Shown here one piece after another: positions 33,918-44,584 of a stretch of 64,000 nucleotides of DNA; the first letter of the stretch is position 1; each line of letters opens with the position of its first letter. Below the pieces are notes generated by a model, which was not told the DNA's origin, ran no database searches, and saw nothing but the letters and a program-made list of their open reading frames with translations. Origin of the DNA: Datisca glomerata. Lineage: Eukaryota > Streptophyta > Magnoliopsida > Cucurbitales > Datiscaceae. The position numbers and the translations under genes are program-made. Where the stretch lies: contig QANY01000156.1 in the NCBI GenBank assembly GCA_003255025.1, positions 831,639 through 895,638 on the forward strand. Reading direction: 5' to 3'.

Positions 33918-33974
33918 TTTTTTTTCAATGGTCTTTCCAAATAACATTCTCAAGTTAAGTTCTCAAGTCCATGG

Positions 33975-35272
33975 GTGAAGACAAGGATGCCTATTGCAGA
34001 ATTTGGAATGGCCAAATGGAATCCGCAGTTTCCCAAAAAATGGGCTTGGCTCTCATACCTATCCAAGTTGAAAGATGATATTGTTATTTGGAAAGCCCAT
34101 TGGATGCCGTTAACACCAATGACTACAGATGTGGTGATTTTCAATGGGTTCCACTCCCGGGACCATGGGGTTGTAATAGTTATGCTCCGCTAATGGCACT
34201 CCGTCAATTATACATGAGACAGTTTGTCCCCACCACGCTTGCATTGAAGGATATTGAGTTTAGCTACGATTCCCAAGAAATTGAACTAAAACTACAGCAA
34301 CTGATTGGAGCTTGGAAAATAACAAGAAGGATGCGGAATGAAAAAAATCGCATGAACTGCACAAAGGAGTATGAAGCATGGCTTGAGAGTAGAAACAAAA
34401 TAATTATTGCCTTACCAATTGAGGATGTACCATCAGCGAAATCACTGGAAGTCCATCAAAATATTGCTAAAAAGGAGGAGTTAGATGAGTTATATGAGGA
34501 GCATCAAAAAGTTCTAGCCCTTTTGGAAGAAAACAGACGACTAGCAGTCGAGGCGAATTTGTCTGAGAAACACAGAATCGAAGCTGAAGAACGACTCAAA
34601 TAGTTAAGAAATAAGGTTGAGGATCAGGCGTATCTAAAGCGGAAAAACTCAGAGTTGGGAACTGACACTTGCCAATTGGGCAACAAAATTAGAAAGATGG
34701 CAGAAGACAATAAGAACTTGCGAGGGGTAATCTACGAACAAGAGGATCAAATCCTGAAGTTAGAGAGGAAAAATAAACGGGTACGAGAAATTCTAGAAGA
34801 GGTGAAGGGAATTGTTGATAAGAAAAATGCGTACATCATCGAGTTAGAAGAGCAATATGACGTCTTACGATGAATCGTTGATAATTTGCAAGTTGATTTA
34901 GAGAATCAGAAAGTTAAAAAGACTGAGTCAACAAATGATTCTGAAGAATTATTGAAAGTCATCGCAAGCCTTGAGCACCAAGTTAGAGCTTATCAGAACG
35001 TGGCGGAAAGGTTGGCAAGAAACAATGACGCTAATGTTGATATACTGATATATGATTATCAGTTGCTACAACAAGAGTACAACTCGATTCGACAACGATC
35101 TGGGCAGGCTGTGGAATGGCTTAAAGGCATGGCTGTGAGAGCGGGCAATTTGGCAAAACAAGCTTCATTTTTGAAGAAAAATGTCTTGCCTATCCATCCT
35201 AATAGGGAGAGCTTGTCTAAATTTTTGGAAGAAGTCAACCGGGATTTGGGTCATTTTGGTCGTTTTGTATGA
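33975..35272 (+). pseudogene. Gypsy ORF1: mobile-domain fragment and coiled coil
   Basis: The start of the protein is lost through the 5' deletion. 33975-34110 gives WAWLSYLSKLKDDIVIWKAH. After a frameshift, 34110-34603 reads PLMALRQLYMRQFVPTTLAL, resembling the plant mobile-type domain found in Ogre ORF1 proteins. Then follow about 200 residues of heptad-like coiled coil (EELDELYEEHQKVLALLEEN; NLRGVIYEQEDQILKLERK), interrupted by TAG at 34601 and TGA at 34871, ending in TGA at 35272. It probably encodes a structural or accessory protein; the role of ORF1 in this group is not known. Confidence 0.7.
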
Positions 35273-35531
35273 ACTCATGTTATGAAGTAATGTAATTGAC
35301 TTCTACATACTCAAATGTAGTGGATGGCTCTATGAATTGAATGAAATTGATTACTTTAGAACTTTCATTTTGCGCAGTATCATTTCTCATGCATAAGTTT
35401 ACTCTCATTATTTCTTCTTTTTATTAGCAAAAAATCTACATCTCATTGCTTTATTTTTATTTTAAAAAAATTTTCCAAAGATAGCCCGACAACTTCGACA
35501 TCCCTATCGAACTCGAGCTCAAGTTAGGGTC

Positions 35532-37950
35532 ATGGACGAGCAAGAAAGAGAGCAATCACGATAGGAAATGAAGGAAGAGATTAGGGAGCTAAAAGAGCAA
35601 ATGGCTAAAATCCTCAAACTCCTAGCCGCAAGTAAGGGAAATGCCTGTTTTGAAAATCCGTAAGGGGCTCAATCATCACAAAATCAACTGCCAAACGATA
35701 CTCCACTTTACCCTCCTGGGTTCACTCCAACATATCAACGTCATCAGGTTGACCAGTTTCAGCATGCTTCACCACCAATAAACATCCAGCATCATCCATT
35801 TCCAAATGTCCAGGAAACAATGCAGACAAGGAAAACTGGTTACAACCCATCCGTGATGGCATGTGGTCACAACCAGGCTTTCACTCCACAAGGTGAACTC
35901 GTTAATGAGCCAATCATCATAACCGATGTTGACGACCCAAAGATGCATAAACCTATTACCAAGCCAAGTGATGACCTACGATCAAAAGATAAATTGGACT
36001 TTCTGGAGGAGAGATTACGTGCTATTGAAGGATCTGATGTATACGGTACCATTGATGCCACCCAATTATGTTTGGTCCCTGATGTGAACATCCCACATAA
36101 ATTCAAACTACCTGAGTTTGAAAAATATGATGGTAGTACGTGAACCAGAAGTCACCTTATTATGTACTGCAGAAAAATGGCTGCTTGTGCAAATGATGAT
36201 AAGCTGCTGATTCATTTCTTTTAAGATAGTCTGATGGGAGCCGCATCTCGTTGGTATATCCAATTGGATAATCAACATATTCAGAGATGGAAAGATCTAG
36301 CAGATGCTTTTTTAAGACAATATAAGTACAACATAGACATAGCCCCTGATCGTTTGGACTTACAAAGGATGGAGAAAAAACCTACAGAAGGCTTTAAAGA
36401 ATATGCACAAAGGTGGAGGGAATTAGCTGCTCAGGTACACCCCCCATTGTCAGACAAGGAGATGGCTGGAATGTTTATTAACACCTTGAGACCTCCATTC
36501 TATGACAGAATGATTGGAAACGCTTCAAACAACTTCTCTGACATCATAGTGATCGGTGAAAGGATTGAGTATGGGATAAAGAATGGAAGAATTTTGGAAA
36601 TTATATCAGATACATCGTCAATAAAAAAGGGGCCTCCATTGAAGCAAAAAGAAGGGGATGTCCAGATGATCAATTCTGGGTACCCATCACAAGCTGTGAA
36701 CCCGGGATCAGGATTTTCAAAGTATGGGGAAGGTCCCAAGTCTACGACATCATACGTGGCTAATACCTCGCAAATTCCGTACAATTATCACTCTCAACAA
36801 TCAACATTTCAAAATAACCCAAGACCCAGTTTCAAACCACCTGCTCACCAGCAAAATATTGGTCAGGCTGATCAGCCTCTGAGGGGAAATAGAAATAATC
36901 AACGTTTTATCCAATATGATCTAATCCCCATGTCATATACAGAACTCTTACCTCAATTGATACAGAATAATCAATTGGTGCCAATTCCTTATGAACCTCT
37001 ACAACCACCATACCCAAGGTGGTATGATCCGACTGCTGGCTGTGAGTATCATGCGGGGCAGTGGGACATTCGACTGAGAATTGCACGGCATTAAAAGGTA
37101 GAGTACAGGCACTAATCAAGGCTGGATGGTTGAATTTCAAAAAGGCAAATGGGAATCCAGATATCAATTCCAACCCTCTATCAAATCATGGGAATCCTGC
37201 CGTGAATGCAATTGAGGAATATTTTTCATATGGAAAAAGGGACGTGGAAGATGTGAGCACGTCAATGGAAACACTTTTCCATCTTCTTTCTAGAGCAGGG
37301 TACACCTACCCAACACGTTCAGAGGATGAGTGCATTTCTAGGAAGCCTATGCATGACTTCGATTGTTTGTTTCATAAGAAGGTGACGGGGCATACAATTG
37401 AGGAGTGCGCTAATTTTAAAAAGGAAGTGCAAAAGTTGTTGGATGCAAAGATACTTACGATAAGTCATAAAGGAGAAAGGGAATACCAAGAAGATGACTC
37501 TTTAGTCCTCATGATAACTAAAGAATCATCTGAAGTTAATGTTGAAATGTCGTCCTATATCCCAAAACCTCTCACAATACATTACAAGGAAAAGTCAACT
37601 CGCACAACTACGTCTTATGCTCCGATGCCTATCACCATTCAAATACCGGGTGCGTTCGCTTACAAAGATTCAAGAGCAGTACCCTGGATGTACGGATATG
37701 AGGTTATTACAAGCAGTAACAACAAAACTCAAGAGCTAAATCCGTCTGACCTCGATCTCCCCATAACTAATATTTCGGGAGTAGGTGGGATGACAAGGAG
37801 TGGCAGATGCTACACGCCAGAAGTTTTGAAAACGGATAAAAGTGATGTGTTTGAAAGGAAAAGGAAAGGAAAAGCCAAAGAAGGTGACAATGGTCATGAA
37901 TTCCAAGGAGAAATGCATGGCGAGAGAAAGAAAGAGCAGTGTCTGAAGAA
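35532..37950 (+). pseudogene. Gypsy gag
   Basis: Starts at ATG 35532 with a charged helix (EEIRELKEQMAKIL), then a Pro/Gln-rich linker. The retrotransposon gag domain spans about 36060-36600 (HKFKLPEFEKYDGS, AASRWYIQLDNQHIQRWKDL, FKEYAQRWRELAAQV), and two Cys/His knuckles are seen as C-x2-H..GH-x4-C near 37042-37085 and 37365-37410. Stops at 35562, 35661, 36141 and 36222, and a one-base frameshift near 37056 between the two halves of the first knuckle, break it. Most stops are single-base changes of Gln, Arg or Trp codons. Confidence 0.82.
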
Positions 37951-39201
37951 GAAGTATGTGAATTTTTGAAGCTCATCAAGCAAAGCGAGTATAACGTGAT
38001 TGAACAACTTAATCGCTTACCTGCTCGCATATCCTTACTGTCACTCATTCTGAATTCTGAACCAGATCGCCAAGCATTATTGAAGGTTTTGAATCAAGCA
38101 TATGTCTGTCATGACATTACGGTGGAAAAGTTGAGTGGAATTGTGGGAAATATTACCGCACCGAATTTTATCACTTTCACAGATGATGAAATCCCAGTCG
38201 ATGGTACTGGGCACACCAGAGCTTTACATATATCCGTAAAATGTAGGGATTATATTGTTGCAATAGTATTGATTGATAACGGCTCATCTCTAAATGTAAT
38301 GCCAAGATCCACACTGGCAAAGCTCCCAGTGGACGCGACACATATGCGGCCGAGCATGATGATAGTAAGAGCATTCGACGGCACCCGAAGAGAAGTAATC
38401 GGAGACATAGAGATACCTATCCGAATTGGACCATGCATATTCAATATTCTTTTCCAAGTGATGGACATACATCCAGCGTACAGTTTCCTTTTGGGTCGAC
38501 CATGGATTCACTCTGTTGGGGCAGTACCTTCTTCCTTACATCAGAAGCTGAAATTCATAATGGATCATAAACTCATTTGTATATACGGGGAAGAAGATTT
38601 TTTTGGTATCCAAGCCAGCCACCATGCCATATGTCGAGGCGGCAGAGGAAGCATTGGAGTGCTCATTTCGATCATTTGAGATTGCGAACACCACGTTTAT
38701 TGCTAGTGGGAAACCCTCTCCAACGCCAAACCTATCAAAAGCATCTCAAATGGTTGCAAGGTTGATGATCAAAGGGGGATACCAGCCAGGTAAGGGACTT
38801 GGGAGTGAGCATCAAGGCATAAAAAAGTTAATTGACTGGGACAAGAATGAGCAAAAGTTTGGACTTGGATATAGACCTACCAAGGCTGATAAAGGGAGAG
38901 TGGAAGCTCAAAAGAAAGAAAAGAGGATTACTAGGCTTGAAAATAGGGGATTCGATGTGGAAATGGCAATCATACCCCATATTTCTAAATCCTTTAAAAG
39001 TGAGGGAATTTCATTCGAAGAACCGGTTATAGTAGAGCAGTACAACCTTGAAGATGATATCGCCGAGCTTTCAATATCCGCAATCCTGGGAAAATCATCA
39101 AGTTCAAGTACAGAGGACTTGGTTTTTCGATACGATTCAGATCATGAACTTAACAATTGGGACGTCACCGAACTACCAAGGCTTCTCGAGAATTTTCAAG
39201 A
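37939..39201 (+). pseudogene. Gypsy aspartic protease with G-patch domain
   Basis: FLKLIKQSEYNVIEQLNRLP leads into the protease. The active-site region is VLIDNGSSLNVMP (D-N-G, 38275-38283), followed by the flap-like AFDGTRREVIGDIEIPI and FLLGRPWIHS. A one-base frameshift in a T run near 38600 separates it from the next part, which has a G-patch: MVARLMIKGGYQPGKGLGSE (about 38750-38810), then GLGYRPT. G-patch domains bind RNA helicases or RNA; here it would be released or kept in the polyprotein between protease and reverse transcriptase. The frame ends in a stop at 39203 that lies inside the predicted intron. Confidence 0.8.
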
Positions 39202-39484
39202 GTAATGTGTTCATGCCAAAATTCTAATGATTATACCCAATGCCTTAGGAATTTCATTGTTATGGGCCTAAGTTCTCGTCTATTTCATGTTATCTTTTTG
39301 AATGAAAATCTAAAAAACTTGTTTCGTCTCCTTTTGCTGATGATAAATATAATTCCAGTTTCTTTTTGTTTCTTCCTTCTATGTCTTCTTTTTCCATTTC
39401 TAAAATGTTGTCCATACTCATGCTTTGTTTATTTATTTATTTTTAGTTTCTTTCGCTTTCTTTTCATCCAATAATCCGATTCAG
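39202..39484 (+). other. Predicted intron between protease/G-patch and reverse transcriptase
   Basis: Begins GTAATG at 39202 and ends CCGATTCAG at 39484, is pyrimidine-rich toward the 3' end, and contains stops. Its removal joins two open stretches in the same frame (a GA|G codon spans the junction). Ogre elements are known to have a spliced intron at this position. Confidence 0.75.
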
Positions 39485-42400
39485 GTTCGAGAACGGTGAT
39501 TTTGAAAACAAGAGCATAAGCAACAACTTTGACAATCCCATTCTTAGCATAGAGTCAGGTGAAAGTGACGAGGATAATTTCGAACCATCTCCGGAAATGT
39601 TAAAAATGGTAGAGTCAGATGAAAAAATAACTCAATCATATCAAGAGTTAACGGAGGTGATAAATTTAGGATTGGAGGGAGAGACGAAAGAAGTCCAAAT
39701 CGGAACTTCTATGACAAGCCAAGGCCGCCGAGAATTAATTGACTTACTCAAAGAGTATATTGATGTCTTTGCATGGTCTTACCAGTATATGCCAGGTCTT
39801 GACACGGATATCATGGTTCATCATTTGCCACTTATGCCCGAAAGTAAACCAATGCGACAAAAGTTAAGGAAAATGAAGAAGTTAAAAAGAAGAAGTTAAA
39901 AAGAAGAAGTTAAAAATGGGAAAGTAAGGGGAAGTTAAAAAGCAAGTAGATGCGGGTTTTCTAGAAGTAGCAAAATATCCTGAATGGGTTGCTAACATAG
40001 TCCCAGTGCTGAAGAAAAATGGGAAAGTAAGGGGTGTGCGTCGATTATAGAGATTTAAATCGGGCAAGCCCCAAGGATAATTTTCCATTACCCCATATCG
40101 ATGTCTCAGTAGATAACACTGCGGGACATTCAACCTTCTCTTTCATGGATGGTTTTTTGGGGTATAACCAAATCAAAATGGCTCCTGAAGACCGTGAAAA
40201 GATGACTTTTATAACTTTGTGGGGTACATTTTGTTATAAGGTTATGCCATTTGGTCTGAAGAATGCAGGGGCAACTTACCAGCGAGCAATGTAACATTGT
40301 TTCATGATATGATGCATAAAAAAATCGAAGTATACGTTGATGATATGATTGCCAAATCACGTCAAGGAGAAGATCATACGGTCACTCTACGAAAACTATT
40401 TAGACGGTTGAGAAAATTCCAGTTAAAGCTTAACCCGACGAAATGTACATTCGCAACGTCTTCAGGGAAACTACTTGGTTTTGTCGTGAGCAAGGAAGGA
40501 ATAAAAGTTGACCCTGATAAGGTTCGAGCCATCATTGATATGCCACCACCTCAAACTCAAAAGGAAGTTAGAGGTTTCTTGGGGAGATTAAATTACATAG
40601 CCCGTTTCATCTCACAGCTAACTGCAACTTGTGAACCTATCTTTAAACTTCTCCGCAAAAGTGATACAGAAGGATGGAATGATGATTGTCAAATTGCTTT
40701 TGAGAAGATCAAGCAATACTTGCAAAATCCACCCATACTTGTTCCTCCAACTCCAGGGCGTCCACTCATTTTGTATCTTACAGTGACAGAAAAATCCATG
40801 GGTTGCGTACTTGGTCAGCATGACGCTTCTGGAAGGAAAGAACAAGCAATATACTATTTAAGCAAAAGGTTCACAAATTATGAGGCTAATTATTCGATGT
40901 TGGAGAAAACGTGTTGTGCATTGGCCTGGGTTGCTCATCGACTTAGACAATACATGTTATACCACACCACTTGGTTAATTTCAAAGATGGACCCTATCAA
41001 GTATATCTTTGAAAAACCATCACTTTCTGGACGGATTGCTAAATGGCAAATGTTACTCACGGAATATGATATTGTCTATGTCACGAGGAAGTCAATAAAA
41101 GGAAGCGTACTTGCTGATTATCTGGCAGATCAACCAATGCAAGATTATGAGCCTATGAAGTTTGATTTCCCTGATGAGAGCGTTTCAGTCATATTCAAAA
41201 ATGAAGAAGAATCTGCAGACCCAGAATTGTGGACAATGCTATTTGATGGTGCATCTAATGATGTAGGACATGGAATTGGGGCAATCCTCATATCACCTAA
41301 AGGAAATTTTTTTCCATTCACGGCAAAACTATGCTTTGACTGTACAAATAATGTGGCAGAATATGAGGCATGTTCCATGGGAATTCAAGCAGCTTGTGAT
41401 ATGAAGATAAAGAAGCTTCAAGTGTACGGAGATTCGCTATTGGTGATACGACAACTGAACGGAGAATGGGAAGCTAGAGACTCTAAGCTAATACCTTATA
41501 AAGAACATGTCATTAAGCTAAGTCGAACTTTTGAAGTGATCTCATTTGACCATACACCCAGAGAGAATAATCAAATCGCAGATGCGCTGGCAACTCTAGC
41601 GTCCATGTTTGCTGTAGGCTTTAAGGGAGAAGTTCAACCCATAAAAGTTGAGAGGCGAGATTTTCCTGCTCACTGTATGAGCATTGAAGAAGAGCCAGAC
41701 ACAAGACCTTGGTATTACGACATCAAACAGTATATAAAGAATGGAGAATATCCATCCAAGGCTTCTGAGAATGATAAACGCACTATTAGAAGATTGTCCA
41801 TGGGTTTCTTCTTGAATGGTGAAATACTCTACAAAAGAAACCATGATATGGTGCTCTTAAGATGTGTTGATGCAAGGGAAGCGAATCAAATCATAGAGGA
41901 GGTTCATGAAGGAATTTGTGGAGTTCATGCTAATGGATATATGATGGCCAAACAAATCTTGAGAGCAGGATATTATTGGTTAACTCTAGAATCTGACTGC
42001 ATCAAGTACGCTAGGAGATGTCATAAATGTCAAATTTATGCGGATAAAATTCACGTACCCGCATCTCCTTTACATGTAATGGCCGCGCCTTGGCCGTTCT
42101 CTATGTGGGGCATAGATGTCATTGGTCCCATCACACCCAAAGCCTCTAACGGGCATCGCTTCATTTTGGTATCTATAGATTATTTTACCAAATGGGTGGA
42201 GGCAAGTTCTTATTCAAGTGTAACCAGAAGTGCGGTTGTTAAGTTTATTAAAAAGGAGATGATTTGTCGATATGGTCTACCTGGAAGGATCATCACAGAT
42301 AATATGATAAATTTAAATAACAAAATGATGAAAGAATTATGTGAGCAATTCAAAATTAAGCATCATAATTCGTCTCCTTATCGGCCGAAAATGAACGGAG

Positions 42401-42957
42401 CAGTAGAAGCAGCCAATAAGAACATAAAAAGGATCATAGAGAAGATGACGGAAGTTTATTAAGATTGGCATGAGATGCTCCCGTTTGCACTGCATGGGTA
42501 CCGCACATCAGTCCGAACATCAACTGGAGCAACGCCATTCTCTTTGGTATATGACATGGAAGCGGTCCTTCCAATTGAGGTGGAAATTCCCTCCCTCAGA
42601 GTCTTAATGGAGGCGAAATTAGAAGAAGCAGAGTGGGTACAGACATGACATGAGCAATTAAATCTCATCGAGGAAAAAAGATTGACGACATTATGTAGAG
42701 GGCAATTATATCAAAGAAAAATGATGCACGCATATGACAAAAAATTGCGTCCCCGATGTTTCTGAGAATGAGACTTGGTGTTAAAAAATATACTCCCATA
42801 TCAAAAGGATCACCGAGGGAAGTGGACCCCAAATTATGAGGGACATTTCATTGTCAAGAAGGCTTTCTCAGGAGGAGCTCTCATGCTAACAAACATGGAT
42901 AGAGATGATTTACCGCACATGGTTAATTCTGATGCAGTCAAGAAGTACTTCGTTTGA
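39485..42957 (+). pseudogene. Gypsy reverse transcriptase, two RNase H domains and integrase
   Basis: An acidic linker and MLKMVESDEKI lead into reverse transcriptase: CVDYRDLNRASPKDNFPLP (40037), FSFMDGFLGYNQI, then a one-base deletion near 40291, then EVYVDDMIAKS with an intact YVDD at 40333-40344. RNase H follows (NYSMLEKTCCALAWV). A second, archaeal-type RNase H (MLFDGASNDVGHGIGAIL, NNVAEYEACSMGIQAA, GDSLLVIRQLNGEWE; 41240-41600) comes next. Integrase has an H-H-C-C finger (41910-42030), D in WGIDVIGP, D in IITDNMINL (DNG changed to DNM) and E in GAVEAANKN. Stops at 42460, 42646 and 42763 split the integrase tail. A local duplication of aagaagttaaaa lies at 39875-39945. Confidence 0.88.
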
Positions 42958-43784
42958 CCACTCTAAGTATGGAAAAATGAAGTTAAAAAAATGCTAAAGA
43001 TGTCTTGAATACTGGAGAAATTCTTCTTACATTTTTTCTTCTATTTTTTTTCCAAACCATCGTTTGTAAACACTGTTCATCATCAATGAAGAGCCTTTCT
43101 TTTCTTCTTTCTTTCCCAGTTGACAAAAACATATACTTCATATTCTCTTTATTTCCATTATTTCTTATTGCTCTCAGTTCTAAGATATCATTACTTACTC
43201 TTGAAATAACTCAGAAGAATAAACTTGGTCAGTTGAAAGCTAATTGAAAAAAAAAATTGGAACTTAGAAAGGTGACTTGATTCTAAAGTAAAATCTAAAG
43301 AGTCATCACGAGGAAGGTCAATATGCGCATGACAAAGGCTAAAGCAAAATTGGAGGATTACCCAATTAGAAGTACAGAAGAGAAGCAGAGAGATTATTTA
43401 CCACTGACATGGAGCCAAATACTGGAGCATAAACTAATAAATAAGGATGTATCATTTTCCTAAAAATATGCTCGATACTTCATTGTGAGTCCATGATCCT
43501 AGGTCAAGTGATTGTTCTAAGGGTGTTGGATATGTTTAAAAATCATCATATAATTTTCTTTAAAAGGTTCACAATCATGCATAGCATGCACGCATTCAAA
43601 ATCAATACTTTACATTTATGTTCAAGAATTACAATGCATAGACATACACCACATTAGTTGTTTGACAAATTCAGGTGCATGAATCACTTAATTCTTTCGA
43701 AATTCACACATGACCTTTCAACATTTAAAGCATGCATTAGTCTAGCTTTTGTTGTCATGAGACTTGCATAAGTCAACTTCAACA
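42958..43784 (+). other. Gypsy 3' untranslated region before the tandem array
   Basis: No coding motif; short open frames only. Leads into the 76-bp repeats. Confidence 0.6.
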
Positions 43785-44460
43785 TCAATTAATATGGTTA
43801 AATCGAACCCAAATTGAGTCTAGGTCGAAGCCCGGTGTCATCGCCGGGTCCATTACCATTTCAATTAATGTGGTTAAATCGAACCCGAATTGAGTCAAGG
43901 TCGAAGCCCGGTGTTAGCGCCGAGTCCATTTCCTTTTCAATTGATGTGGTTAAATCGAACACAAATTGAGTCGAGGTCAAAGCCTAGTGTCAGCGCCGGG
44001 TCCATTTTCTTTTCAATTAATGTGGTTAAATCAAACCCGAATTGAGTCAAGGTCGAAGCCCGGTGTCAGCGCCGGGTCCATTTCCTTTTCAATTAATGTG
44101 GTTAAATCGAACCCAAATTGAGTCGAGGTCGAAGCCCGGTGTCAGCGCCGGGTCCATTTTCTTTTCAATTAATGTTGTTAAATCGAACCTGAATTGAGTC
44201 GAGCTTGAGGCCCGGCGTCAGCGCCGGGTCCATTTCCTTTTCAATTAATGTGGTTAAATCGAACCCGAATTGAGTCGAGGTCGAAGCCTGCATCCACCCA
44301 GTTTCGTTTTCTTTTCAGATATCTTCGGTTAAATCGAACCTGACTTCGTCGCGGTCGAAGCCCGGTGTCAGCGCCTGGTCCATTTCAAATATCTCAGTTA
44401 AATCGAACCCGCATTGAGCGAAGTCGAAGCGTGTGTCTATCCAGGTCTATTTCGTTCCAT
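43785..44460. repeat. 76-bp tandem array in gypsy 3' UTR
   Basis: Seven units with an exact 76-base period (starts at 43785, 43861, 43937, 44013, 44089, 44165, 44241), each beginning tcaattaatgtggttaaatc and containing cccggtgtcagcgccggg, a short inverted repeat, then two shorter degenerate units to about 44460. Units differ by a few bases. Tat/Ogre elements are known to carry such arrays, which can seed satellites. Confidence 0.96.
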
Positions 44461-44571
44461 CTCATAGAGCCTCATCTAGTCGAGGTTTCTATTCCATATT
44501 TCATATATTATTGTACCGATCAAAATACTTATCTACGCCTTTGTACACGTTCTGAGATCAGAAGCGTGCTC

Positions 44572-44584
44572 AAAGGGGGGCAGT
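44572..44584 (+). promoter_or_regulatory. Gypsy polypurine tract
   Basis: aaaggggggcagt immediately precedes the TG start of the 3' LTR; primes plus-strand synthesis in retrotransposons. Confidence 0.85.

Noticed and set aside
36500..36784. Minus-strand open frames over gypsy gag and protease
   Set aside because: Shadows of the plus-strand coding region.
43785..44460. CRISPR-like array
   Set aside because: The whole unit repeats with no unique spacers and lies in a plant retrotransposon 3' UTR.
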